Below, in pieces: positions 1 through 8,284 of a stretch of DNA of 32,980 nt (position 1 is the stretch's first letter; each line of letters opens with the position of its first letter). The DNA is from Streptomyces regalis (lineage in GTDB: Bacteria > Actinomycetota > Actinomycetes > Streptomycetales > Streptomycetaceae), in assembly GCF_001509475.1 (NCBI RefSeq), contig NZ_LLZG01000007.1, positions 1-32,980 on the forward strand, in the 5' to 3' direction. The translations under genes and the position numbers were made by a program. The notes under the pieces were generated by a model. The model saw nothing but the letters and a program-made list of their open reading frames with translations. It had not been told where the DNA came from and did not search any database.

Positions 1-37
1 ACGTCATCGAAGCGACCACTCCCCTCGACCGCAACTC

Positions 38-346
38 TCACCCGAAAGCATGACAGGCGGACAAACGCCACTCATCCGCCACGCGGCCATGACACCGAAA
101 AGCGCCCGGGAAACCCAAGCCAATTGAGGAACTGCGAATGACCCTGCCCCCGTTCAGTCCGCCGACGGTCCCGCGCGGGGCGCCGACGGCGAGGTCCTGG
201 TAGCCGTCGCCGTTGAAGTCGTCGCGGACGGGGGCGGGGGCGGCGGCCTCGGCGCGGGCCATGAGGTCCGAGGGGACCGCTCCCAGAGCGAGCAGACCCG
301 CCATGAGCGGAACGGCCCAACCGGCATATGAACGAAGCGGGAACAC
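38..346 (-). pseudogene. Remnant of a secreted FG-GAP (integrin-like) repeat protein
   Basis: The reading frame starts at a GTG (344-346) preceded by an AGGGGAG ribosome binding site. It encodes a signal peptide (hydrophobic residues about 10-25, Ala-rich cleavage region near 32-38) and then DDFNGDGYQDLAVGAPRGTV, the hallmark first blade of FG-GAP/VCBS beta-propeller proteins with its calcium-binding DFNGDGYQD loop. FG-GAP proteins are normally several hundred residues with many such blades. Here the similarity stops near residue 63, and about 40 unrelated residues run to a stop at 38-40. I infer a truncated gene that keeps its promoter-proximal end; the missing part is not in this window. 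The recognisable part is certain; whether a short secreted product is still made is unknown. Confidence 0.7.
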
Positions 347-430
347 CCGGACACTCCCCTGTTACGGCGACAAGTCAACCCACTTGACTCGCCCCCCCAC
401 GAAGGTTGCCCTCGGCCCGTCAGCGGCCCG

Positions 431-1486
431 TCAGCGCAGCGACTCCCACAGCTCGCTCGCCTCCGGCTCGTCCGCCACCACCCGGTTGGCGTCCGAGGCC
501 GCCGGGACCACCGGCATCATCACCGTCTTCACCTCCTGCGAGGACAGGCCCTTCAGGCTCTCGCCGAGGGACATCAGCTCGCTCAGCGAGTCCAGGCCGG
601 TGTCGGTCGTCAGGCTGCCCGTCACCGCGTCGGCGACCTGGTAGAGCCGGGTGGGGTCGGTGAGGAGGTCGGTCGAGGAGATCTGCTCCAGCAGCGCCTT
701 CACCAGCTTCTGCTGCAGGCCTATGCGGCCGAGGTCGCTGCCGTCGCCTATGCCGTGCCGGGTGCGCGCCAGGGCGAGGGCCGTCTTGCCGTCGAGGTGG
801 TGGGTGCCCGCTTCCAACGTCAGGTGGCTGGACTCGTCGTCGATGTCCTCGTCCGTCGTCACCGTCACGCCGCCCAGCGCGTCCACCAGCTTCGCGAAAC
901 CCGAGAAGTCGATCTCGATGTAGTGGTCCATGCGGACGTCCGTGATCGACTCGACCGTCTTGACCGCGCACACCGGCCCGCCCACCGAGTACGCGCTGTT
1001 GAACATCGCGCGGTACGCCACCGCCGTCGAACCACCCGACGACAGCGGACAGGACGGACGGGTGACGAGGGTGTCGCGCGGGATGCTCACCACCGTGGCC
1101 GATGTCCGGCCCGCGTCGAGGTGGACCACCATCGCCGTGTCCGAGCGGGCGCCGGCGCTGCTGCCGCCGCCGAGCTCCTGGTTCTCCTCGCCGCTGCGCG
1201 AGTCCGAGCCCAGCACCAGGATGTTCAGGGAGTTGGTGGGCAGCGGGGACGCCGATGCGCCCGCCGAGGGCGACGGAGTCGTCACCGCCCTCGGCGGGCG
1301 GTCGTCGCCGAGGGCGCTGTCGATGTCGACGCTCTGGATGTTGTCGTTCAGGTGCCAGAAGACCCAGCCCGCCGCCCCCGTGCCCAGCACCAGGGCGCCC
1401 GCAAGGACGAGGCCGGCGGTCTTCAGCACCCTCGACCGCCGGCCCGCTCGTCTGCCGTCGTCCCCGTTCTCGTCTCGTCCGCTCAC
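431..1486 (-). CDS. LCP (LytR-CpsA-Psr) family membrane protein
   Basis: 351 residues. A basic cytoplasmic N-terminus is followed by one transmembrane segment (about residues 21-45), a Ser/Pro-rich linker (60-85) and an extracellular LCP domain (about 86-270) with the usual conserved pieces: NILVLGSDSR near 88-97, ARSDTAMVVHL near 113-123 and SIPRDT near 134-139. LCP enzymes transfer polyprenyl-phosphate-linked glycopolymers onto peptidoglycan at the outer face of the membrane; several paralogues per genome are usual in Streptomyces, so the particular glycopolymer cannot be told. The GTG start has no Shine-Dalgarno. A -10-like TACGTT (1494-1499, minus strand) ends seven bases upstream, so a leaderless mRNA is possible. 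The gene lies downstream of the xylanase on the same strand, but 92 bases apart, so linkage is unclear. Confidence 0.9.
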   Translation of the reverse strand: MSGRDENGDDGRRAGRRSRVLKTAGLVLAGALVLGTGAAGWVFWHLNDNIQSVDIDSALGDDRPPRAVTTPSPSAGASASPLPTNSLNILVLGSDSRSGEENQELGGGSSAGARSDTAMVVHLDAGRTSATVVSIPRDTLVTRPSCPLSSGGSTAVAYRAMFNSAYSVGGPVCAVKTVESITDVRMDHYIEIDFSGFAKLVDALGGVTVTTDEDIDDESSHLTLEAGTHHLDGKTALALARTRHGIGDGSDLGRIGLQQKLVKALLEQISSTDLLTDPTRLYQVADAVTGSLTTDTGLDSLSELMSLGESLKGLSSQEVKTVMMPVVPAASDANRVVADEPEASELWESLR

Positions 1487-1578
1487 AGGGAGGAACGTAA
1501 GTCCGAATTATTACGGGCAGGAATGCCAGACCTGGTTTTCTTCGGAAAATCTCAGACTTCTGCGCCCTTTCAGCCCAC

Positions 1579-2940
1579 TCACTCAGCCAGCGCCACCGTC
1601 GGCGCCGGATTGCTCCCGCTCCACGACGCGTTGAACCCGAAGGTCACCGAACCGCCGTCGGGAACCGTCCCGTTGTACGAGGCGTTGGAACAGGTGACCG
1701 TCGCCCCCGACTGCGTGCAGCTCGCGTTCCAGGCCTGCGTGAGCTGTTGCCCCGCGCCGTACGTCCAGCTGACCTTCCAGGCCGACAACGCCGCCCCCGA
1801 GCAGGCGATCCGGACCTGCCCGGTGAAGCCGGTGTTCCACTGACTGGCGACGCTGTAAGTCGCCGTGCACGCGTCCGTGGGAGGCGGTGTCGTCGTGCCG
1901 CCGCCCAGCGACTCGGCGATCGCGTGGTACGCCGGTTTCGGCACGTAGTTCTCGTCGTACGGCGTCGCCGCGCCCTGCCCGGGGAAGGTGCCCGGGATCC
2001 AGGAGTCGGAGTCGGTGAAGCCCCAGACGGTGACGCCGACGCACCGGGACACCGCGAGGCAGGCGTTCATGACCGCCTTGTAGTCGGCGGCCTGCTGGGT
2101 CAGCTTGGCGCTGTCCGACGGCAGTTGCATACGGATGTCCAGCTCCGTGATCGCCACGTCGACACCGAGGTCGGCGAACCGCTGGATGTTCTGCTGCATG
2201 GTCGACGGCACCTGACCGAGGATCAGATGGGCCTGCAGCCCGACCCCGTCGATCGGGACACCCCGCTCCTTGAGCGACTTGACCAGGTTGTACAGGGCGG
2301 TGCTCTTCGCGTTGACGCCCTCGACGTTGTAGTCGTTGATGTACAGCTTGGCGCTCGGGTCGGCGGCGCGGGCGGCGGTCAGGGCCTGGGCGATGTAGTC
2401 GGCGCCGAGGCCGTTGTACCAGAGGGTCTGGCGGTAGGTGCCGTCCTCGTTGAAGGGCTCGTTCACCACGTCCCAGGTCGCCAACCGGCCCTTGTAGCGG
2501 CCGACTTCGGTGGCGATGTGGTCGTTCATCAACTGGCTCAGCTCGGCGGACGTCCAGCTGCCGTTCGTCAGCCAGCCCGGGTTCTGGCTGTGCCAGACCA
2601 GGGTGTGGCCGCGCACCTGCTGGCCGTGCGCCTCGGCGAAGGCGACGATCTGGTCGGCCTCGGCCCAGTTGAAGCTGGAGCGCGTCGGCTCGACGGAGCC
2701 CCATTTCATGGCGTTGCCGGGGGTCATGGCGTTGAACTCCCGGCCGACGATGTCGCCGTAGGTGCCGGTGAGCTTGGAGCCGGTGACGGCGGTGCCCATG
2801 ACCTTGCCCTGGGCGGCGGCGAGGTCGCGCAGGGGTGTGTCGGCAGCGTGCGCCGCGGGGGCCGTGAGCAGCAGGGCTGCGACCGTCGCGACGCCTGTGA
2901 GAAGGGAACCGAGCGATAAGCCTGTTCTCAGAGATCTCAT
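1579..2940 (-). CDS. Secreted GH10 endo-1,4-beta-xylanase with C-terminal CBM2
   Basis: 453 residues from the ATG at 2938-2940, which has a GGAGG ribosome binding site 8-12 bases upstream and gives a proper signal peptide (about residues 1-33, cleavage after AHA). A longer frame reaching 3018 lacks these signs. The GH10 barrel spans about 34-335: acid/base Glu161 in WDVVNEPF, nucleophile Glu266 in ITELDIR, and substrate-site signatures MKWGSVEP and GHTLVWHSQ. A Gly/Thr/Pro linker leads to a family 2 carbohydrate-binding module (about 350-453) with the expected terminal cysteine and exposed tryptophans (SQWNTGF, AWKVSWTY). The enzyme cuts internal bonds in xylan outside the cell. A promoter and a CGAA-N3-TTCG palindrome lie directly upstream, and the LacI-family gene next to it probably controls it. 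Confidence 0.96.
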   Translation of the reverse strand: MRSLRTGLSLGSLLTGVATVAALLLTAPAAHAADTPLRDLAAAQGKVMGTAVTGSKLTGTYGDIVGREFNAMTPGNAMKWGSVEPTRSSFNWAEADQIVAFAEAHGQQVRGHTLVWHSQNPGWLTNGSWTSAELSQLMNDHIATEVGRYKGRLATWDVVNEPFNEDGTYRQTLWYNGLGADYIAQALTAARAADPSAKLYINDYNVEGVNAKSTALYNLVKSLKERGVPIDGVGLQAHLILGQVPSTMQQNIQRFADLGVDVAITELDIRMQLPSDSAKLTQQAADYKAVMNACLAVSRCVGVTVWGFTDSDSWIPGTFPGQGAATPYDENYVPKPAYHAIAESLGGGTTTPPPTDACTATYSVASQWNTGFTGQVRIACSGAALSAWKVSWTYGAGQQLTQAWNASCTQSGATVTCSNASYNGTVPDGGSVTFGFNASWSGSNPAPTVALAE

Positions 2941-2951
2941 TGCGGGTGCCT

Positions 2952-2964
2952 CCGAAAGTTTCGG
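2952..2964. promoter_or_regulatory. Operator palindrome in front of the xylanase gene
   Basis: A perfect 13-base dyad, CCGAAA-G-TTTCGG, overlaps the ribosome binding site region of the xylanase gene. It contains CGAA-N3-TTCG, as I recall the form reported for BxlR (LacI family) in Streptomyces xylan/xylobiose genes. A weaker overlapping dyad (TCGGT...ACCGA, 2961-2976) extends it. A second CGAA-N3-TTCG site lies in front of the GH3 gene (4205-4215), which supports shared control by the regulator between them. Confidence 0.7.
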
Positions 2965-2989
2965 TCGAACAACCGACTGGCTTCGGTGC

Positions 2990-3018
2990 AGTGTGGGGCG
3001 CCCCGCAACACCCGTCAA
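2990..3018 (-). promoter_or_regulatory. Probable promoter of the xylanase gene
   Basis: On the minus strand TTGACG (3013-3018) and CACACT (2990-2995) are separated by 17 bases, a good match to vegetative (HrdB-type) promoters. Transcription would start near 2983, placing the 2952-2964 palindrome about 20-30 bases downstream of the start as a roadblock operator. Confidence 0.5.
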
Positions 3019-3037
3019 TACAGCAACAGGCCTCCTG

Positions 3038-4123
3038 CTAAACCGCCGGAGGCGCCCCCGTGCTGCTCCGCACCACCAAGCTGGTCGCCAGCTCCACCCG
3101 CGTAGCCGCCGGTGCCCCTTCCTCCCGCGCCAGGTCCAGGACCAGCTTCGCCGCCGCCTCCGCCATCTCCGTCAGCGGCTGCCGTACGGTCGTCAGCGGC
3201 GGCCCCACCCAGCGTGCGATCGGCAGATCGTCGAAGCCGACCACACTCAGGTCCTCCGGAATCCGCAGCCCCAGCTCGCGCGCGGCCTCGTACAGCCCGA
3301 GCGCCTGGAGGTCGTTGCCGGCGAAGACGGCGGTCGGCCGGTCCGGTCGGCGCAGCAGTTCCAGGCCCTGCCGGTAGCCGGTCTCGTGGTGGAAGTCGCC
3401 GGGCCGGATCAGGCCCTGGTCGACCGGGAGCCCGGCCGTCTCCAGGGCGGCGCGGTAGCCGTCGATGCGGGCGCGGCTGCACATCATCCGGGACGGCCCG
3501 GTGATCGCCCCGATCCTGCGGTGCCCGAGCTCGACGAGATGCCGGGTGGCGGCGAGTCCGCCCTGCCAGTTGGTCGCCCCGATGGACGGCACGTCGGCGC
3601 CCGGGTCGCCCGCCGGGTCCATCACCACGAACGGGATCGACCGGCTGGTCAGCAGGGCGCGCTGGGACTCGTCGAGGCCGGACAGCACGAGGATCACGCC
3701 GTGCGGGCGGCGGGCGGCGACCTGGTCGGCCCAGGTCCGGCCGGGGGTCAGACGGCCGGCGCTCTCGCTCAGCACGACGCTCAGCCCGGCGTCCCGGGCG
3801 ACGTTCTCCACGCCCCGGATGACCTCCATCGCCCAGGCGCTCTCCAGCTCGTGGAAGACCAGGTCGATCAGGGGCGAGCGGCTGGCCTCGGCGCGGCGGC
3901 GCCGGTAGCCGTGGGCGCGCAGGAGTTCCTCGACGCGGCTGCGGGTGGCCGGGGCGACGTCGGCACGTCCGTTGAGGACCTTCGAAACAGTCGGCGCGGA
4001 CACGCCGGCCTCGCGAGCGATCTCAGCGAGCGTCGCGGTCTGCGTGGACCGCCCGGCCGACGGCGATGTCGTCCGTGTTTCACGTGTTGTCGTCGGGGTT
4101 TCGGCGGGCTCCGAGGGTGTCAT
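3038..4123 (-). CDS. LacI/GalR-family transcriptional regulator (probable xylan-utilisation repressor)
   Basis: 361 residues. A Thr/Ser-rich N-terminal tail of about 28 residues precedes a classic LacI helix-turn-helix (about 30-75: LAEIAREAGVSAPTVSKVLN, then the hinge region with HGYRRRR). A periplasmic-binding-protein-like effector domain (about 85-345) follows, with IDLVFHEL and VVGFDDLPIARWVGPPLTTV as family signatures. It sits between a xylanase and a divergent GH3 glycosidase, and CGAA-N3-TTCG palindromes flank it on both sides. I therefore infer a BxlR-like repressor released by a xylo-oligosaccharide; the effector cannot be read from sequence. The ATG has no clear Shine-Dalgarno. A possible -10 (TACGAT, 4131-4136) lies seven bases upstream, suggesting a leaderless message. 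Confidence 0.88.
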   Translation of the reverse strand: MTPSEPAETPTTTRETRTTSPSAGRSTQTATLAEIAREAGVSAPTVSKVLNGRADVAPATRSRVEELLRAHGYRRRRAEASRSPLIDLVFHELESAWAMEVIRGVENVARDAGLSVVLSESAGRLTPGRTWADQVAARRPHGVILVLSGLDESQRALLTSRSIPFVVMDPAGDPGADVPSIGATNWQGGLAATRHLVELGHRRIGAITGPSRMMCSRARIDGYRAALETAGLPVDQGLIRPGDFHHETGYRQGLELLRRPDRPTAVFAGNDLQALGLYEAARELGLRIPEDLSVVGFDDLPIARWVGPPLTTVRQPLTEMAEAAAKLVLDLAREEGAPAATRVELATSLVVRSSTGAPPAV

Positions 4124-4130
4124 GGCGGCG

Positions 4131-4215
4131 ATCGTATCCCTGCGCGACCTCTTGACGAACCCTTCTCACCGCGCCTAGGTTCCCGGAACATTCGAGGTGA
4201 CTAACGAAACATTCG
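4131..4215. promoter_or_regulatory. Divergent promoter region with two tandem operators (regulator / GH3 gene)
   Basis: Plus strand: TTGACG (4152-4157), 18 bases, TAGGTT (4176-4181), expected start near 4188, serving the GH3 gene. Minus strand: TTCGTC (4154-4159), 17 bases, TACGAT (4131-4136), serving the LacI-family gene; the two -35 elements overlap. Two near-identical sites, CGGAACATTCG (4184-4194) and CGAAACATTCG (4205-4215), lie 21 bases apart, two helical turns, on the GH3 start region. The second is an exact CGAA-N3-TTCG; the first differs at one base. A repressor bound here would block the GH3 promoter. Confidence 0.6.
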
Positions 4216-4245
4216 CGAGAGGGCCATCGCCCCGACAGGAGTTTC

Positions 4246-6564
4246 ATGACCACCGCCCCCTGGCGCGACCCCGCCCTGCCCGCCGCCACCCGCGTCGACG
4301 ACCTCCTCTCCCGGATGACCTTGGAGGAGAAGACCGCCCAGCTGTACGGCGTGTGGGTGGGCGCCGCCACGGACGGCGACGGAGTCGCCCCGCACCAGCA
4401 CGACATGACCGCCGACTACGACTGGTCCGAGCTGCTCACCCACGGCCTCGGCCAGCTCACCCGCTCCTTCGGCACCGCCCCCGTGGACCCGGCGCTGGGC
4501 GCGCAGGCACTGGCCCGCGCCCAGCGCCGTATCGCCGCCGCCGGCCGCTTCGGCATCCCGGCGGTGGCCCACGAGGAGTGCCTGGCGGGCTTCACGGCCT
4601 GGCAGGCCACGGCCTACCCGGTCCCGCTGGCGTGGGGGGCCACCTTCGACCCCCCGCTCGTCGAGGAGATGGCCCGGCGCATCGGCCAGGACCTGCGCTC
4701 GGCCGGCGTCCACCAGGGGCTGGCGCCCGTCCTGGACGTCGTACGCGATCCGCGCTGGGGCCGGGTCGAGGAGACCATCGGCGAGGACCCGTACCTGACC
4801 GGCACGATCGGCGCGGCCTATGTCCGGGGCCTGGAGTCGGCCGGGGTCATCGCGACGCTCAAGCACTTCGCCGGGTACGCGTCCTCGGCGGGCGCCCGCA
4901 ACCTCGCGCCCGTACGGGCGGGCATCCGCGAGCTCGCGGACGTCACCCTGCCGCCGTTCGAGATGGCGCTGCGCGAGGGCGGGGCGCGCTCGGTGATGGC
5001 GGCGTACAACGAGACGGACGGCGTGCCGGCCTCCGCCGACCCGGCGCTGCTGACCGAACTCCTCCGCGAGCAGTGGGGTTTCACGGGCACGGTGGTCGCC
5101 GACTACTTCGGCATCGGCTTCCTTCAGACCCTGCACCGCGTGGCGGGGTCACCGGCCGAGGCGGCGCACGCGGCGCTGGCGGCCGGCATCGACGTCGAAC
5201 TGCCGACCGTGAAGTGCTACGGGAAACCGCTGGCGGAGGCCGTCCGGGCGGGCGAGGTCCCGGAGGAGCTGGTGGACCGCGCGGCCCGCCGGGTCCTGCT
5301 CCAGAAGTGCGAGCTGGGCCTCCTGGACGAGGACTGGACCCCGGAGCCGACGACGGCACGCATCGACCTGGACTCCCCCGCGAACCGGGTGCTGGCCCGC
5401 CGAGTGGCCGAGGAGTCGGTGGTGCTGCTGGACAACCCCGACGGCGTCCTCCCCCTCCCCCCCGACGCCCGTATCGCGGTCGTGGGCCCGCGCGCGGCGG
5501 ACGCCCTGGCGATGCTGGGCTGCTACTCCTTCCCCTCGCACGTCCTCACGCACCACCCCGCGGTGCCGATGGGCATCGAGATCCCGACGGCCCTGGAGGC
5601 GTTGCGCGCCGAACTCCCCGACGCCAAGGTGACGTTCGCCGAGGGCTGCGGCGTATCCGACCCGGACACGGCGGGCTTCGAGGAGGCGGTGGCGCGCGCG
5701 TCGGAGGCGGACGTGTGCCTGGCGGTGCTGGGCGACCGTGCGGGGCTGTTCGGGCGGGGCACGTCGGGCGAGGGCTGCGATGTGACGGACCTCCGCCTGC
5801 CGGGCGTGCAGGGAGGTCTGCTGGACGCGCTCGTGGCCACGGGCGTCCCGGTGGTGCTGGTCCTGCTCACCGGCCGCCCGTACGCGCTGGGCCGCTGGCA
5901 CGGGCGTCTGGCGGCGGTGGTCCAGGCGTTCTTCCCGGGTGAGGAGGGCGGCCCGGCGGTGGCGGGAGTGCTGTCGGGCCGCGTCAACCCGTCGGGGAGG
6001 CTGCCGGTGAGCATGCCTCGGGAGCCCGGGGGCCAGCCGTGGACGTACCTGCAGCCGCCACTGGGGCTGGCGGGGGAGGTCAGCAACCTGGATCCGACGC
6101 CGTTGTACGCGTTCGGGCACGGGCGGTCGTACACGTCGTTCGCGTGGGAGTCCGTGGATTCGGGGGCGAGGGCGGAGACGGAGATCGGCACGGACGGGAC
6201 GTACGACGTGTCGGTGACGGTCCGGAACACGGGTGATCGGGCGGGGGCGGAGGTGGTTCAGCTCTACCTGCACGACCCGGTGGCATCGGTGACCCGCCCC
6301 GACGTACGCCTGATCGGCTACCAGCGGGTGGAGTTGGCGCCGGGCGAGGCGAGCCGGGTGACCTTCCGGTTCCACACCGACCTGTCCTCGTTCACGGATC
6401 GCTCGGGCCGGCGCGTGGTCGAACCGGGCGTACTGGAGCTACGGCTGGCGGCGTCCAGCGCGGACGTACGGCACACGGCACGGCTGAAACTCAGCGGCCC
6501 GGTGCGGGAGCTGGGGACGGACCGGCGGCTGCGGTGCGAGGCGGAGGTGTCGGCGTCGGAGTGA
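4246..6564 (+). CDS. GH3 family glycoside hydrolase (probable beta-xylosidase)
   Basis: 772 residues, ATG with an AGGAG ribosome binding site five bases upstream. No signal peptide, so an intracellular enzyme. The N-terminal GH3 barrel (about 12-330) shows the KHF motif at 206-208 and the nucleophile Asp286 in VVADYFGI. The alpha/beta sandwich (about 365-600) carries GEGCDVTDLRLPG, the region of the acid/base glutamate. A fibronectin type III-like domain (about 650-755) closes the protein. Full-length GH3 beta-xylosidases and beta-glucosidases have this architecture; the xylanase and operator context favour xylo-oligosaccharides as substrate, with glucosides as the alternative. No sugar transporter genes are adjacent, unlike the bxl operon as known elsewhere, so uptake must be encoded away from here. 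Confidence 0.92.
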   Translation: MTTAPWRDPALPAATRVDDLLSRMTLEEKTAQLYGVWVGAATDGDGVAPHQHDMTADYDWSELLTHGLGQLTRSFGTAPVDPALGAQALARAQRRIAAAGRFGIPAVAHEECLAGFTAWQATAYPVPLAWGATFDPPLVEEMARRIGQDLRSAGVHQGLAPVLDVVRDPRWGRVEETIGEDPYLTGTIGAAYVRGLESAGVIATLKHFAGYASSAGARNLAPVRAGIRELADVTLPPFEMALREGGARSVMAAYNETDGVPASADPALLTELLREQWGFTGTVVADYFGIGFLQTLHRVAGSPAEAAHAALAAGIDVELPTVKCYGKPLAEAVRAGEVPEELVDRAARRVLLQKCELGLLDEDWTPEPTTARIDLDSPANRVLARRVAEESVVLLDNPDGVLPLPPDARIAVVGPRAADALAMLGCYSFPSHVLTHHPAVPMGIEIPTALEALRAELPDAKVTFAEGCGVSDPDTAGFEEAVARASEADVCLAVLGDRAGLFGRGTSGEGCDVTDLRLPGVQGGLLDALVATGVPVVLVLLTGRPYALGRWHGRLAAVVQAFFPGEEGGPAVAGVLSGRVNPSGRLPVSMPREPGGQPWTYLQPPLGLAGEVSNLDPTPLYAFGHGRSYTSFAWESVDSGARAETEIGTDGTYDVSVTVRNTGDRAGAEVVQLYLHDPVASVTRPDVRLIGYQRVELAPGEASRVTFRFHTDLSSFTDRSGRRVVEPGVLELRLAASSADVRHTARLKLSGPVRELGTDRRLRCEAEVSASE

Positions 6565-6601
6565 CACGCGTGTCGGCGGACGGCTCTGCCCCTCAGGCCG
6601 T

Positions 6602-6620
6602 CCCCCCTGATGAGGGGGGG
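6602..6620 (+). terminator. Hairpin after the GH3 gene
   Basis: CCCCCCT and AGGGGGG form a perfect seven-base stem around a GATG loop, followed by a pyrimidine-rich CTCTTCTCC. It lies 38 bases after the GH3 stop codon. The run of T residues is poor, as is common in Streptomyces terminators. The rest of 6565-6793 shows no gene. Confidence 0.5.
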
Positions 6621-6793
6621 CTCTTCTCCGTCACGCCGGCGATCCCGCCGACGCGCCGCGCGGCGGCCCGAAGTCCCTCGGCGACCTGAGCCGCGAGTAG
6701 ATCAATATCCTCCCAAAGCCCATATACGCGGTGCTCACCGCCGTGTCACAATCCGCCGACCCTTCAGGCGCGCGTGACAGGAACACAAACGCG

Positions 6794-8284
6794 ATGAACA
6801 TACGGCCGCCGGCCCTCCGAGCCTGGCTGCTCACCATCGGCATGGCGGCACTGGCCTGGCTGCCGTCGGCCGTCATGGTTCTGGCGCTGATGCTCGTGTC
6901 CGTGGCGTGGGACGGCTCTCGGTGGGTGGCGATCGTCCCCCCGGCCCTGATCATCGCCGGTCTCGTCCGGGGAGCTCTGGAGCGCGGGCGGCTGCCCGGG
7001 CGGGCCCTGCGGCCGGGCGACGAGCCGGAGCTGGCCGCGCTGGTGCGGGACGTGGCCGAGCGCATCGGTTTCCAGGAGCCGCTGCTGGTGCGGATCGTGC
7101 CCGAGGTGCAGGCATCGCTCGGCCCCACCAAGGTCGCCGGCGTGCGCGCCTACGCCCTGCTGCTCGGTCTGCCGCTGCTGCGGGGCCTGTCCGAGGCCCA
7201 GCTGGCCTCGGTCGTGGCGCACGAGCTGGCACACGAGCAGCAAGTGAGCGACCGCCGTACGGCCGCACTGCGGTTCGCCCGCCACACGCTCACGGACCGA
7301 CTGGAAAGCCGCCGCTTCCGCCCGCTCTCCCGACCGGCCACGGCCCTGCTGCGGGCCTCCCAGCCCATGATGTGGCACGCGGAACTGGCCGCCGACGCCG
7401 ACGCGGCCGGGGCCGTCGGCACGACCGCGACCGCCGAGGCGCTGCGGCGCACCGGCGTGCTGCACGAGGCTTTCGAGGGGCTCGGGGCCACCTGGTGGTC
7501 GGCGCTGATGGAGGACGGCACCTACCCCGAGGACTTCTACGACGCCCTGGACACCGCCCTGCACGACCCGCTGGTGGTCCGCCGCGCGACCCGCGCCGCC
7601 GAGGAGGAGGACACCCTCGACCCGTACACGGCGGAGGACCACCCACCGGTCGCCGATCGCATCGCCGCGTTGCCGACGGGTGTCGAGCCGTCCACGGCGT
7701 ACGGCACCGAGCCGCTGGTGCTACGGACGGGCGATCTGGTGGAGGGGTGGTGCGTGGCGGAGTTGGCCGGCGTGGAGGCCGGTGCGAAGGGTACGACCGA
7801 TACGGGTTCGGAGGGTGCCCGCCACGGCGACCCGTACGACGACCCCCGCCCGGTACGCCTCCTCACCATGGCCCCCGACCGGCTCCACGACCTCGGCGAC
7901 GACACGGGCCTGACGCTCCTGCTGGCCGCGACCGGTCGGCAGGAGCCGGAGCGGGCCGTGGCCGTCGCTCTGGACGCCGTGGCCGACGGCAGCTGGCCGC
8001 GGCTGGCCCGTCGGCTCGAACCCGACCTCCGGTGGATGCCCGCCGCCGTACGTCCCTCGATCGGCCGGACGGTGCTGGCCAGTGCCGTGGCCCCGGCCCT
8101 GACGACCGTGTTGCGTGCCGCCGGCTGGAGCTACGCAAGCCGCTGGCTGAACAGTGCCCTCACCGCGCCCGACGGTACGGTCGTCGACCTCCACGAGCTG
8201 GTGGGCGATGCGGTGGCGGCCGGAGACCCGGGGCCGGTACGGGCCGTGCTGGCGTCCACGAAGACGCGGGAGGCTGCCGCATGA
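6794..8284 (+). CDS. Membrane-anchored M48-family metallopeptidase
   Basis: 496 residues from the ATG at 6794, preceded by a modest ACAGGA ribosome binding site; a GTG at 6731 in the same frame lacks one. Two hydrophobic segments (about 11-37 and 44-60) precede the peptidase domain. The zinc motif is HELAHEQ (His143, Glu144, His147), and the likely third ligand is Glu197 in AELAADADA, as in M48 (HtpX/Ste24-like) enzymes. After the peptidase domain (to about residue 315) there is a C-terminal region of about 180 residues that I cannot assign. M48 proteases act at the membrane in protein quality control or processing. The stop codon overlaps the start of the DUF3592 gene (ATGA, 8281-8284), so the two products are probably made together. 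Confidence 0.85.
   Translation: MNIRPPALRAWLLTIGMAALAWLPSAVMVLALMLVSVAWDGSRWVAIVPPALIIAGLVRGALERGRLPGRALRPGDEPELAALVRDVAERIGFQEPLLVRIVPEVQASLGPTKVAGVRAYALLLGLPLLRGLSEAQLASVVAHELAHEQQVSDRRTAALRFARHTLTDRLESRRFRPLSRPATALLRASQPMMWHAELAADADAAGAVGTTATAEALRRTGVLHEAFEGLGATWWSALMEDGTYPEDFYDALDTALHDPLVVRRATRAAEEEDTLDPYTAEDHPPVADRIAALPTGVEPSTAYGTEPLVLRTGDLVEGWCVAELAGVEAGAKGTTDTGSEGARHGDPYDDPRPVRLLTMAPDRLHDLGDDTGLTLLLAATGRQEPERAVAVALDAVADGSWPRLARRLEPDLRWMPAAVRPSIGRTVLASAVAPALTTVLRAAGWSYASRWLNSALTAPDGTVVDLHELVGDAVAAGDPGPVRAVLASTKTREAAA

Noticed and set aside
1534..1551. GGTTTTC-TTCG-GAAAATC hairpin between the xylanase and LCP genes as a terminator
   Set aside because: Short stem with a G-T mismatch and no T tract on the relevant strand; too weak to call.
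2762..4204. 480-codon plus-strand frame opposite the LacI-family gene
   Set aside because: Antisense shadow of the regulator and xylanase start; no ribosome binding site or recognisable domain.
4197..5942. 581-codon plus-strand frame inside the GH3 gene
   Set aside because: Overlaps the GH3 gene in another frame; composition is dominated by Arg/Gly/Pro with no family features.
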